The notes beneath the pieces were generated by a model. It was not told the DNA's origin and did not search any database. It saw only the letters and a list, made by a program, of their open reading frames with translations. 64,000 bases of DNA, from assembly GCF_023278565.1 (NCBI RefSeq), contig NC_064673.1:4081445-4145444 (forward strand), read 5' to 3'. Shown in pieces: positions 33,130 to 44,948 of this stretch. Position numbers and translations under genes: made by a program. How positions within the stretch are numbered: position 1 is the first letter of the stretch; every line of letters starts with the position of its first letter. Source of the stretch: Colletotrichum lupini. Taxonomy: Eukaryota; Ascomycota; Sordariomycetes; Glomerellales; Glomerellaceae.

Positions 33130-35450
33130 TGTGTCCTAGCTCCGTGTTAGTAGCTTACGCCCTAAGTAATGTCGTTTGAACTAGGATTACACCTACAGAG
33201 CTTCGAATAAATTGTGGGAAGTTGCGGAAGTAGTGAATGACAATAGTGTGATGTTTAGGATGAGTTGAGTGACGGGGAAATCAAGTCATTAAATATTCCC
33301 TCCGAACACTTCATCAGCCTAGTCGTGGATCATTATGCTCTTAAAAGGGAGACATCACAAGGGTAGAGACCCTCAACTGCAGTGACCGAATCTGCGATCA
33401 AAGACATGCAAATGCGGGCCTCGTTTTACGAGATGTTACATTCCGAACCTCCTCGTAGCCACAAGCACGCATCACAAGACCAGTGATAGTGAATCTGCAC
33501 ACCAAGGGAGAACGCAGGAAGCGGACTTCCATTGTGATGTGCCGCCTCGTATTGGGGCTTCCGCCACACTTCACAAATCTGTTAATAGTATGAGCACTCC
33601 GGAACACCCGAAATATTCAGGATCCTATGTGAGACGAGCCAAACAGAAGACGCGTGAAGGCTTGTCATAGCTAAGCGACGCTGACGACCCGTAGCTACAA
33701 TTTCAGATCTCAAACCCCAAGGTACTAGACTCCAAGTCTCTCTAGCTGTTACGGTGTTTTACGCAACCACGCCATGTCATATTTGTAAACATCAGGTCAC
33801 AAAAGAAAGTAGTCGAAACAAAATTTCAAGCTTCCACATCTCCATGAGATGGATTATCGAAGATCGGGTAACGAAGCATTGCGAATACGAGCCCTATCCC
33901 CGGTTCTGGACTTACCTAGTCTGGTTGCATCAACTGGGCCACAAACTGCTGTTGCTTACTCAGGACCACCTCAACGAAATGCAGCTTCGATAAATCTGGC
34001 AAGGCAGAGTCACACTAACTGAAAAATGAGCATATACACGCTACGTAACATCGTTGGTGATGACTAGGAATGCTTCAAATCGAGGATCTTGCAGGTAAGA
34101 CAAATAAGTCATCGTACACGACTGCTTGGCTTGCGACAATCACTGGATGATGTAACCGAGCGAATCCTTTCAGATCATGCCACGCTTTGCTCACGCCTAT
34201 CAATCATGCAGATACACGAAACATTTCAGGCCATTGCATTCATCGTGTATTTATCTCTAAGGCTGGTTCAATTAACATGATAGTTCCTAATTAGGGAACA
34301 CATCCGAATTTATGGCCCTAGCCAAAGAGAAAAGCTGGGTTTTCAGTCTCCAATTTTGAGTATATATTCCCGAGAGTAGTTATACTTTTGATGCGTCAAG
34401 TAAAATAAGCAGCTAGCTTCAGATTTGAAGCCCGGCAATACTCTTAGAGAAATGGACCATACTTGGAGAGCGTTAATTCCGATAAACCTTGAACGAAACC
34501 TATCTCTGTGATTCTTCACCAATATCTTTCCGAAGTTGCTCCCTCATTTCTCATTCGCAAATGAAATGGCCTAGGACGCTAGTCTGCGAATAGGATTGAA
34601 TTGTCTCTGGTTGTAGCGAGATACCATCATCATTACATAGACCTGATCAAGTTGCTGTTCTGATCTCGGAGCAATGCGTATTGTTCACGACCTTTCATTG
34701 CACATGGAGATGCTTTTGCTGCTTATGGCAGCAACCCACTGTGGATGTTGCTGTTGTGAACGTGCGGAGGGCGAATGGGGGCGTAGCTTATCGGACAGGC
34801 ACAACACAGACTTGAACATAGCCCTCACGGGAAGGGACTAAAGTCGCACATGGCACACAACATCGAGATTGGCGGAAGATGAGTTCCATGTCGGGCACAC
34901 TTGCCGCTTTTTACGCCTTATCGGACCTGGCTGGCCTGCGGGGCCCGGGTTCTCCTGCCCACCTAGCTAGGTCTGCTCCGGCCCACTTTACTGAGGTATC
35001 CCAAAGGGATTGAAAGTGAACGACCACAACGCTGTTTCCGACAATTAAGGTAGTCCAACATCGGCTTCTCTTGCGCTTGTTGATTCACGCCCAAAACTGA
35101 TAGGCGAATTCCGGCTGCAATCTAACAAGATCGCAAAGCTGTTTCGTAGGATATTTGCCCATATTTCACCTAAAGTATGGGTGAATTCAGATACTGACCT
35201 GCGACTCTGACATAGCCCCTTGTGTGGGCATTTGACTCGGCTTTACTTAACAAAATAGAAAACATGGCTATGAAGATCCAGATATCACCTCAATAATGTG
35301 TACAGAGAAACAGTATATAATAGCTCGACGTTCCCAGTCGAACTTATTTCCTTTCACCTCATCCAAATCGGTCAGACTAGATCAGCCTCCAAGCCAGCCC
35401 GAACTTCTCAATACTGGCGTGTATCCCAAGCCTAGCTTATACTATCAATC
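33130..35450. other. Long intergenic region without supported genes
   Basis: 2.3 kb of normal composition between the secreted-protein gene and the oxygenase fragment. No family-like frame, tRNA or repeat was found. It includes a GC-rich patch at 34910-34980. It is the last non-RIP DNA before the damaged cluster. Confidence 0.5.
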
Positions 35451-35917
35451 ATGGACGACAAAGGTGCTACACTCGACATGTCTCTGTTCTTTGGAACAGA
35501 GGAGCAGAAACGACAGTTTTGCAACGAGCTACTTCGGTTGCTCAAGTCGCGAGGCGGCGTCAAGATACAAAATCACGGTATACCAGCAGAGGACATACAC
35601 AAACTATTTGATATGGTAGGCTCGAAGTAATATGGAGTAGATGACATGAAGGCTGACCGTCACAATAGAGTCGAAAATTCTTTGCTTTGCCCCATGAGGA
35701 AAAGATGAAAGCCAAGCACCCGCCTCAAGCCAATCCGAACAGAGGATATAGCTTTGTTGGTCAAGAGAATGTTGCAAATATCAGTGGCTACGAGAAGGGC
35801 TTAGGGCCAGGCAAGACTCGCGATATAAAGGTAATCCATACTGCCAGACAGGAGACGCCATATGCTCAATTGACTAACATAGTTGCTAAGGAGACTCTGG
35901 ACATGGGCAGCGCACAT
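35451..35917 (+). pseudogene. 5' fragment of a 2-oxoglutarate/Fe(II) oxygenase (isopenicillin-N-synthase-like)
   Basis: Exons 35451-35615, 35669-35830 and 35891-35917. Intron 1 is 53 nt (GTAGGC...ATAG); intron 2 is 60 nt, with branch CTAAC and a CTAAG acceptor. About 118 residues are encoded: a complete DIOX_N-type domain (GGVKIQNHGIPAEDIHKLF, FFALPHEEKMKAKHPP, NRGYSFVGQE) up to KETLDMGSAH. The sequence then becomes AT-rich and unrelated. There is no RIP damage and every codon is sensible. The catalytic half is missing here. A homologous but different 3' half starts at 39141, and the two overlap in encoded sequence (ETLDMGSAH versus ALDIGSSH), so this is not a simple interrupted gene. Confidence 0.85.
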
Positions 35918-35938
35918 ACCCATTCAAATCAATCAAAC

Positions 35939-36016
35939 AAATAAGTCAAATAAACAGTTAAATATAGGAATTTCAGTGAGTTAAATAATTAAATATTGTG
36001 AGGCCCTATATTTAAT
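35939..36016 (+). repeat. Left copy of ~75-bp direct repeat in the hAT-like element
   Basis: It matches 39053-39122 in the same orientation. Both start AAATAAGTCAAA, share TTAAATAATTAAATAT in the middle, and end ATATTTAAT. Such subterminal direct repeats are unusual for hAT elements. Confidence 0.7.
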
Positions 36017-36127
36017 ATATTTAATTAAATATAAGATCGCGCGGAAAAAGGAAAATCCGGGGCCGGGCTAATTAAAAATCAATGTTCCCGACCACGCCCC
36101 ATAGAAGTTCGTAATTAGGAATATAAA

Positions 36128-36205
36128 TACCTACGGCGGGATTCGAACCTACGACTCCTTACTTACGATTATAAGTTCGGTATTATACTACTTAACTAAA
36201 TAGAT
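36128..36205 (-). tRNA. tRNA-like sequence or pseudo-tRNA with intact A and B boxes
   Basis: On the reverse strand, TAGTTAAGTAG (36188-36198) fits the pol III A box TRGYNNANNNG, and GGTTCGAATCC (36139-36149) fits the B box exactly. A 7-bp acceptor stem (six pairs counting wobbles), a D stem and a T stem can be drawn. The anticodon arm does not form a standard 5-bp stem with a 7-nt loop, so an amino acid cannot be assigned. It lies inside RIP-mutated transposon DNA and is more likely a tRNA-derived fragment or pseudogene than a working tRNA. Confidence 0.45.
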
Positions 36206-39052
36206 TATTAGTAATTATTATAAAAAAAAAAAAAGCCTAAGTAGTATAGAGCGCTAGATTTAGCATCCTACTATATCTAAAAATCTAAAAAACCTATACT
36301 AGTTAACTAGTGCCCCCTTTTCTTAATATTAATAAAACTAACGAAGTTACGCACTACTACTTTTAACCCTTTATAACTATTATAATTATTATCGAAATTA
36401 ATTAAATTATATATTAATCGATTCGCTATATCGTAATTAATTAATTAGTAATAAGTCGTACGATTTTTAGTACGTAGTAGCTACTTCGGATTACCTCGTA
36501 GCTATAGACCCTAACTAACGCTAGCCTCGTATTATTAACTAACCTCGAGAATCGTAATAACCTCCTTACCCTTTTAAAAGCAATTTAGAAAGGGAGGACT
36601 TTTATTAATAACGATTTAATATTATAAAAGGGCGCAAGGCTAAGGAAGTCGTAGATCCGCTTAGAGGGGGTCTTTACTTAAGAGATCTATAATAAAAATA
36701 GTCAAGGCAAAGTCTTCTAGTTTTATTATTATTACGACGAAATAGGCATTATTACTTACTTTAAAATAGTAGCTACGAGCTTAGCGACGACTTACTTAAG
36801 GTTAAAATACTAAGTAATAGATCTAAGCTCTAGCGAGTTATTATATTTATTAGAATCCTTAGAGTACGACTCTGCGCTAAAAAGACGGAAACTTATCTCT
36901 AGTACTATTATAAAGGGCTAGGTAACGAGAATTAAGGAATTAGCAATTGGGTATATTATTAATAATAATAGCCCATTCATAACTTTCTAAGATCCTTACC
37001 TCCGGGCCCTCCTCTATTAATTAGATTATAGTATTACTAACGAACTCTTATTATTATATAGAAGTATAAGAAAAGAGCTAAATAAGATCTTCGCTAAAAA
37101 GAAAGATATAATTAGGGTAGAGATCCGGAGGTTAATAATAAAAGTCTACTTATTATTCGATTTATAGACCTCGCTAACGCGGAATACTATTATCGCCGTC
37201 TTTACTTACTTTCTAAACTATACTAAGCAATAGACATAATACTTTATTACTCTACGACGATAGTATAGTACTTACGATAGGGCTAATATTACCTAGACTA
37301 TAAAGTCTATAATAGATAACTAGGAATTAGGCAATTAAGTCGGGGCAATTATTTATAACAATGCCTTAAATAACGACACTTACCTAGGTTACTTATATCC
37401 TATATTATCTTATACCTATACTTAAGAAGATATTCTTAACTAGAGGATTAGGTACTATAGTTATATCCTTAACCTCGTTAGTAAGGCCTTTTTATTTAGT
37501 AATAATAAAGAGGTATTCGAATAAGAATTAGATATATTAATTAACACTAAATAACTTTAAAAAGATCTTAACCTTTAGCGCACAAGGGGCCCTATTAATA
37601 AGCTTTAGAACGTTGTTAAATTTATTTACTCGTTACCTTAACGATATAAAGCCTTCCTTAAGGTTAGTAATAAGACCGACGAGAACGATATATTTACTCT
37701 TTTCGAAGAGTCGTCGCAAGAGCTTATATTAACGCTTAATAATAACATAAAATAGAATTCGATATACTTTATAATATAGCGCTCTTTATAAAAAAGAAAG
37801 TAGATCTATACCTTCTTAATAACTAGTCGAGCTTATAGGGATCTAAAGTAACGGATCCTTATTAAGGACGTTCTTAATAATAACGACTAATAGCTACTAG
37901 CCGAGCTAAAGGCGGTACTTAAGCCACTTTACCTCTAGATAATAAGATACTAGGGCTAGGGTAAAAGAGACGGTTATAGCTATTTATAAAAAGTAATAGT
38001 AGGTCTTAAGTATCTTATTAACCGTCTCGAGGAGTAAAAGAGGTTATATAATAAACCTTTTAAAAAAGAGATAGATCTTACGGCTTTTTAAATCGTAGCG
38101 TCGTAATCGTAGTTAATATAAGTAATGCTACCTCGTTAGTAATTAGCTCGTCGTTAATTTATATCCTAACCTCTTTCTTAACCTCTAACCTTAAGTAGTA
38201 TCCCTTATTATATTTAGTCTAAGTATATACCTAGAGAGCGGGCGGAGCTACTTCTTAGTAGTGATTTTAACTCGCGAGGATACTTTTAACTATTAGTTAT
38301 TAATACTTAATAGGTCCTTAATAAGTATTATACTAAGTTAAGTAACTCTCCGCTCTATGCCATAGTAATTATTCTTTACCCTAAGTAAGGATTAAGATAG
38401 CTAAAGAAGAGGTAGGATACGCCCGAGCAGAGCTACTAGCTATTCGATACGAAAAAGGGGCTCTACGATTACTAATAAAGATAGTATATAAACGAGATAG
38501 TAAGTCCTCCTCCTCCTCGTTATCTAAGTTCTCCTCCTTTACTACGATAGTTATAAGCTATTTTTATTACCCTTAAGATTCTAAAGAATATTATAAAAGA
38601 CTTATAATACTAATAATAGTTAATATCTCGAATAATAGAGGTAGTAATTAACTACGCGCCTAAGCTTAATTAATATTATTTATAAATTATCCCTTAGCTA
38701 GTCCTTAACCTAATCTAATAGTAAATTAACTATTAACTAACCTATTTAACGTTAAGTAAGCTTGCGCTTAATATCTTTATAATCCTTACGATAGTAATAG
38801 ACTATAAAAGGGCATTTAGCCTCGCGAAGTTAACTTTAACCTTATAGCGATTATTAATAAGATCCTCTATACTAAAGGAGGTCTAATGTCTTAAGAACTA
38901 GCTTCGCAGTAGTACTATAGAAATAAGAGGTTAATTTTTTAATTAGAAGAGCTAATCGAGGTTAAGTCTATAAGTTAGTACTATAAGGACTTTTATAATA
39001 GCTTTATTTAATTCCCGATTAGGAAATTAGTTTAATTAATTAATTATTTATT

Positions 39053-39122
39053 AAATAAGTCAAACAATCAAATATAGCGCGAGAAATCAATTAAATAATT
39101 AAATATAAACCTCATATTTAAT
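39053..39122 (+). repeat. Right copy of ~75-bp direct repeat in the hAT-like element
   Basis: Same orientation as 35939-36016, with several small indels. It is followed directly by ATTTGTTTGTTTAGG and then by the RIP-damaged oxygenase fragment. Confidence 0.7.
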
Positions 39123-39140
39123 TTGTTTGTTTAGGTATAA

Positions 39141-39830
39141 GCGCTAGATATAGGTAGTTCGCACGACGATCTTATAGACAATCTTTAGGTACCTAAAGAG
39201 AGCCTTCCTAGATTCCGAAAGTTTATAGAATACTTCTATAAAAAGGCGTATAAAACCGAATTATATCTTCTATCCGCTCTTGCGATTGCTCTCGGTGTTT
39301 CGGAAGACTACCTTAGGGCACTTTATAATCGTGCGGAGAACGAGTTTCGTCTTTTTTATTATCTAGCGATTCCCGCTATAGAGCTTATGGACAGTATAGC
39401 GACGCGCATTACCGAGTATACCGACTTTAGAACGATTACTATACTATTTTAAGACTCCGTAAGAGGTCTTTAAGTAGAGGACCAGAACGAACCTAGCGTA
39501 TTCTAGAGCGTAGAATCCTTAGTACTTACTAATATTATCCTTAATATTAGTAACTCTTTTTAATGCCTAACTAATAACACATTCCGTGCTACTTGCTATC
39601 GTATTACGTATCTACCGGTAATTAAAGCTAGCGATAATATTAAGATCCCCGAACGATACTCTATTGCGTATTTCGTTAAGCCGAATCGCCTTATATCCCT
39701 GCTTCTTATTAAGGAGTTTGTTACCGAAGCTACCCCATGCTATTATAATAATATTACTTCATAAGAGTAGAATAATAGGAGAATTACGAAGCTATTTAGC
39801 TAGCTTATATCGTAGCGATAGTTATTTAGA
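39141..39830 (+). pseudogene. 3' part of a 2-oxoglutarate/Fe(II) oxygenase, killed by RIP
   Basis: The frame runs from ALDIGSSHDDLIDNL through RKFIEYFYKKAYKTELYLLS, LAIALGVSEDYLRALYNRAE, EYTDFRTITILF, VEDQNEPSVF, TFRATCYRITYLP and RYSIAYFVKPN. The family's iron triad is H-x-D...H: the first His is now Tyr (TAT at 39417-39419), the Asp remains (39423-39425), and the second His is Tyr (TAT at 39597-39599). The 2-oxoglutarate-binding R-x-S is intact (RYS). In-frame stops are TAG/TAA at Trp/Gln positions. All changes fit C-to-T or G-to-A. Isopenicillin-N-synthase-like oxygenases of this size are common in secondary-metabolite clusters. Confidence 0.85.
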
Positions 39831-40510
39831 CGATTATAGGCTCTGCTTAGGAAACAGAGCAAAGCTACCGAGATCTTAAGGATGCGGCCCTCTCGTGTAT
39901 ATAGAGCTAGTTTAACCCAATCTAGCAATAGCTTCGGGGTTACTTTCTACTTTAGCCTAGACCCTACGGGAGAGTTATAAACAATCTGGCCTATATCCTC
40001 TTGTTCTATATAACTACTATATAATTAAGATTATTAAAATCTCATAGGTAAAGTAGCTAAACGTTAGTCCCGATTTTATACGAAATAAGAAAATATTTAT
40101 AATGGTCTACGATCGTCTCTCGTATTTTATTGATTAATCTTATTATCTTAACTAGCAGTGCAATTGCGATTAGGGTAGTAACTAACGAAAAGCATCGTAC
40201 TTATTACTAGTCGCTCCCGCGGAAGCTTACTAATATTACGTATCTTACGGACTTATTAGCTAGTGATATAAGGTATAAAATAGATAACCTAATGCCCCGG
40301 AATCCATGCTGGCCGTGTGTGCCCTATAAACGCTAGAGGATATTAATAAATTAATATTTCCTTATTACCGTTCTAACCTTTACTATTTACTTTCTAACGA
40401 ACAGCCGCTCGCGGTTTATCCTCTAGAGGTCGATGGTATAACTTAGTTTATATAATATTAATCGCATTATATATACGTCGAGATCTAAGAGCGTATATTT
40501 TTTTAAAGGA

Positions 40511-42930
40511 TATAAGATATATAGGAAACGTTACCTAAAATGTAACTAGACTATACTAAGGTATAAACGATATTATATCTTAGGCTTAAAGTGCGATTTC
40601 AAAGCGGTCCTTTGCTAGGTTTTAGTAAACGGTTTAAATAACTTAAGTACGGCGGTTCCTCTTATAAACGAAGCTACGCAGTATTCTCGGCGTTACCTAT
40701 ATTTTAATAAGTCTAAGGGCTATTATAATCTTAACATAGATATTATAAAGCTGACTAGGAAGGAGAATAGATAATTTAAAAAAGGTAATAAGTATTTCTC
40801 TCGTTACGAGCTTACCTTCTACTATTAACGAAGCCATTTCTAAAATCGAGAACGAGGCTAAATTAGTAGAATCTAAGAAGGAAATAGAGATTACCATTAG
40901 TCCTTTTAATATGTTTTACGGAGTATATTAAGTTCTAGACGGAGAGTCTGAAGTCGGTCTGGGTACGAAGATAAGCATCCTAGTAGTAAAGGAACGCGCT
41001 ATTAACAAATGCGATAACCTATCTTTTTTAGAAGGCACCGTCTCACTATCGAACCTGGGTAAGTCTATGCGAGCCACTAATTTCGTAACGGCCGATGTCG
41101 CTAGAAGCTGCGATCTTATTCTAAATAATCTTACCGTGTCTAACGCTCTTAACGAGCTTCTCTCGAGCTCTCTAGAAGTCCTTTAATGGGGGGACTTGTT
41201 CACCTAGAATGCCGAAGTGAACCATTCTCCCCTTCCGGGCTACTCCATTAACGAAGTTTTATATTCCAACCATGGACCACACACTATCCTAGACGATTAG
41301 ACAATTAGTAAAACGATTAACTAGTAAATAACGGAAACTCGAGGGTTCAGCAGGGTACGGCCTAGTATCTTTCTAGAGCTAAACAATGATCTAGTTACGG
41401 ATGCTCCGATACTTTTAAAACACTTTTATAATAAAGTTATAAACTAAATAGGCTCGCTACCGATCAACGAGAAGTCTACATAGAGGATTTTGAATTTTCC
41501 TTCTACTATCATCACACTTAGCTAGCTTACTATTTTTAAACTACCTAGTCACGGTATTCGACACGCTAACTTATCGAACCTTTACGCCCTCATCGCGGTA
41601 TCCGCATTCTATCTTTCACTCAATTCAAAGAGCTTCCTAGAGATAGAGAAGCCCGAAGGGTACTAAAAACGTCTATCTAAGAGGATATATAATTATACTA
41701 AGTTCTACCTAAAGCTTAGCTTAGAGGAGGAGTCTGCCGCCCCAAAGAAAGCTAAGTATAAAGAATAACTAATAGCCGCCGCAGCTATTCTTACAACCGC
41801 CGTAAGTATTCTCTATTTATTCGATCTTCTACTAACTCCGTTTAGTTATTATCTAGTAACGAACAAGATATATATCGATATCTTATAGAAATAGAGAGGC
41901 TAATCCGTACTCGCGGGTTGCGAAAGTCAAAGCTATTACGTCGAGCACGACTATTACATAACATTTACGCCTAGATAAGGATAGTCTCGGAAAGTACTAA
42001 AACTTTCCACGATAAAGCGCCAGTACTCGATCTAATTAACATTAACGATAGTTAGGTCACTACTTAAGACTATGTTCCTGCGCTCGATCAGTCTTAAGCT
42101 AGAATAGCGTCGTTCAGGCCAGCTATTTTAAGTGCAGAGTAACTAAGAAAGGTTTACCCAGAAATTACCCTAGATAACTTCCTCCACTTAGAACCACTCC
42201 AGCTTCATCCTAACACCACTTTCTATAATATTATCAATAATAACATAACGGATACTAATAAAGACATACATTTAGCAACTTCAATACAGGATCAGGAAGA
42301 CATATATATATAGATATACGGAGTGCCTAAAACCTAGCTAAGACTTATGTCCCAGATTACACGACTAGCTAATATTATGGACCAACTTGCGCTAAATAAA
42401 AGCCAACCTAACGCCATCAAGATGGTAGCACTATAACTAAAGGCGTCCTATTTAGAAGAAGCTATATATACCTTTAAAGTAAGATACCACGGATAGTACT
42501 AGCAAGATTTAAATACCGAGAAGCCTTATGTACATATGGTGCGGGCATTATGCCCGGCCTTAATAATTTTTTTTTATCGCAGAATCCGGAACATTAATCC
42601 TATACTACTTTAAGAAAGTGTCGATAAGGTAATAGAGGCGTTAGAAGGATTTAATAATGCTTTAAGTCGAAATGAGTTACTCGGGCTAAGCACAGCTTAG
42701 CCAGCTTTTATTATTAGTGCGGAAGTAACGAAACTAGAGAGGAGGGCGTAGTTTAGCTCTTAGCTAAACAGAGCCTATACTAAGTTAGGATAGAAAGGCT
42801 ATTATGTATTGAGTAAAGTTTTATATAAGGTTTAGAGGTACTAGGATGCGGATATAAAGACGTTACGGAGCTTAACGTAGATAGACGTTTGTAGGGTGAA
42901 CCGTCGCTGGCCGCTATTATATTAAACTAA
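40511..42930 (+). pseudogene. Zn2Cys6 transcription factor with Fungal_trans_2-type domain, killed by RIP
   Basis: From 40511 the codons match the zinc-cluster spacing C-x2-C-x6-C-x6-C-x2-C-x6-C exactly: TAT, TAT, TGT (40541), TAT, TAT, TGC (40592). Four Cys have become Tyr by G-to-A. Downstream, in more than one frame because of indels or introns, come FSRVRPSIFLELNNDLV, then LPSHGIRHANLSNLYALIA and VSAFYLSLNSKSFLE (the P-G-LRHALLALAA-H-like motif of the PF11951 middle region), and near the end LIIFFYRRIRNINPILLQ and YTKLG-KGYYVLS. Such regulators usually control the gene cluster they sit in, here the adjacent oxygenase and transporter. The start and introns cannot be placed. Confidence 0.75.
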
Positions 42931-43146
42931 TGTAATAAATCGGCGACTATGGATACATTGCCTAGAAAGAGAAAAATAGATACAATAAAATTACTCACGG
43001 CCTAGCTAACGTAACGGCAATCCTTAAGAAATGTGCGAATAATCGAATAGTATTATATCAAATTAGGGTTATTTATTTAATAGTCTACTACGGATCTACC
43101 TTATCAATATACATAAGTAACATATAGCATCCTCGTAAATCATAAT

Positions 43147-44948
43147 CTAGATTCCCTTCACGTACAGCTCACTAACGTTCCTATTAAGGTTATTATCGTC
43201 GAGCTTCTTAGCGCTAGTATCGCCTCCGGTTAACTCGAATACTTTACGATAAGATACGTTAGCAGGTATAACTATAAGCAAGCTATAAAGGGAGAATTTT
43301 AAAGTCTAAGTAAAATGAAAATATAAGAAAAGTTTGACTTATAATTAACGGGTGTGGTTGCGAATTAGCGAGCCAGAGTCCTTTTCTAGAACAAGTAGTC
43401 TAGCTCTGCGAATGTATAGTTCTTCGTCTTAGGGAGGAAGAAGAAGATCAGTATAGCCTAAAGGTAGCAAAGTCCGAAGTAGAATAAGCCAGTCTTCGCA
43501 CCCTAGTTCTAAGAGTTACTACTAGAGTTAAGCATACGAGGGTTAAGCTACTATATAACAATTTAGCCCACGACGTAGATAGCGCGTCCGAGAACGATAG
43601 TCTAAGCACGCATACGACTAGAGGACATTTCGCCCACAATAGTATATATTATCGGGCCTAACAATAGTTTAAACGTCAGGTTAACAATGATCATAACGAC
43701 AGCCATAGCTAGAGTAACATTAGTCTTCCCTAGAATGAAGCCTAGGATACTAATAACGAGCATAAGGAGACCGATAATTAAGGAACCCTAGAAGAAGAAG
43801 ACGCGACGCCCGACTTTGCTTATTAGGGAAATGGTAATAGTAGTGCCCATAATATTACCTAACTGGATACCTATACTAAAGTCAAATGCTCGGACTTCTA
43901 GCATACTAGCTAATTATAAAAAGATAGTAGCGTAGGCGCAGATAGCCTGGCTATTAAAAATCTAAATAAGCTAGGCTATGGCTACGATACCTATGCGGCG
44001 CAAGTTAGTTCTATAGAAACAGTCATAGTAACTAGCGCTAGCTAACTCGATCTTTTCTATTTCGTTAGTATATCTTATAAGAGCTAATATTTAAGCCATA
44101 GTCTGCTTAGTATAAAAGTTCTTACGTACAAAACGGCGTAGCGACTTCTCGGCTTCTTCAATACGACCACGGCGAACGAGGTACTATAAGCTTTCCGGGG
44201 CAAAAAAGCTAATAGTAAATAGAGGCACCACCCAAACCTATTAGAGAGCGTAAGGGATCTTCTATACTAAGTCTCCCTAAAGTCCTAGGGAACTACGGAG
44301 AATACCGGTAGTAAGGAAAGAGCCACATCCCTAATATATAGAAACCCATGCGGTGAGGTATCCTCGCATAGTAGTAGGGCAAATCTCGGTAGCGTATATA
44401 GTAGTCAGGGTCTAAAAGATGCCCTAGGGAATGCTACACAAGATGTTAGTAGCGAAAAGCATTTAGACATTAACTACGAAGAATAGTAAAAAGATTGTCC
44501 CGCCCATAAGTGCCATAGCACCCATATAGACTCGTCGGGAGCCATAGCGAGACTAAAGCCAGCCGTTCAGAAGCAGTCCGATAATACTTCCCAAATTGTT
44601 ACCATTGCCAATAGCAGCCTGCTATAATGTCAGGATATGTTACTTACTATTAGCATCTAGCCAACCGAACCTCCTCAAATACGCCTTTTGTCTAAAGAAG
44701 TTATTAACGAGACTAACGTCCATGCCCTCCATAATCAGGGCCATACTTAGGAGCATGCTATAAATAGTAGCTAGTAGATATCGTGATATGAGCTCCTTGC
44801 GGGGCAGCCTCGTCTCTTTTTCGCTAGCGGCCGCGGCAGCTTAGATTAGAGTAATATCGGGAGTATATGTGCCGTATTCTATATAATCGACGGACCCGGA
44901 CCGGGCCTTAGCTAAAGTCTTAGGCAGTCCCTTTTCGTTATCGGCCAT
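43147..44948 (-). pseudogene. MFS sugar-type transporter, killed by RIP
   Basis: Reverse-strand frame from ATG at 44948 (MADNEKGLPKTLAKARSGS) to about 43147, roughly 600 codons. Sugar-transporter features: LISRYLLATIYSMLLSMALI (TM1), SRYGSRRVYMGAMALM (the RxGRR loop after TM2), YATEICPTTMRGYLTA (the PxxxRG motif), FFAPESLQYLVRRGRIEEAE (PESP-LxxKGR motif), and GPIIYTIVGEMSSSRMRA (late-half counterpart). Interruptions are TAG/TAA at Trp/Gln codons. It resembles hexose/maltose-type fungal permeases. It converges on the transcription-factor remnant and completes a three-gene cluster with the oxygenase. Confidence 0.8.

Larger units (their letters stand above)
35918..39140 (+). mobile_element. hAT-like DNA transposon, RIP-mutated
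   Basis: 3.2 kb separating the two oxygenase fragments. The forward strand from about 36600 to 38900 has a damaged transposase-like frame: IKSIIDN, then YNNALNNDTYLGYL (the hAT D-N-A-x-N-N-D block), then ISTxQL and ERAYRDL-type sequence (around 37560-38060), and LYNKPFKKEIDLTA. Ends share TACC followed by CAAACAAAT-type sequence in inverted orientation. About 75 bp just inside each end form a direct repeat. It also contains a tRNA-like sequence. The hAT assignment is moderate; RIP prevents a firm classification. Confidence 0.5.

Noticed and set aside
43448..43639. 63-codon reverse frame starting MWAKCPLVVCVL
   Set aside because: Out-of-frame shadow inside the RIP-mutated sugar transporter.
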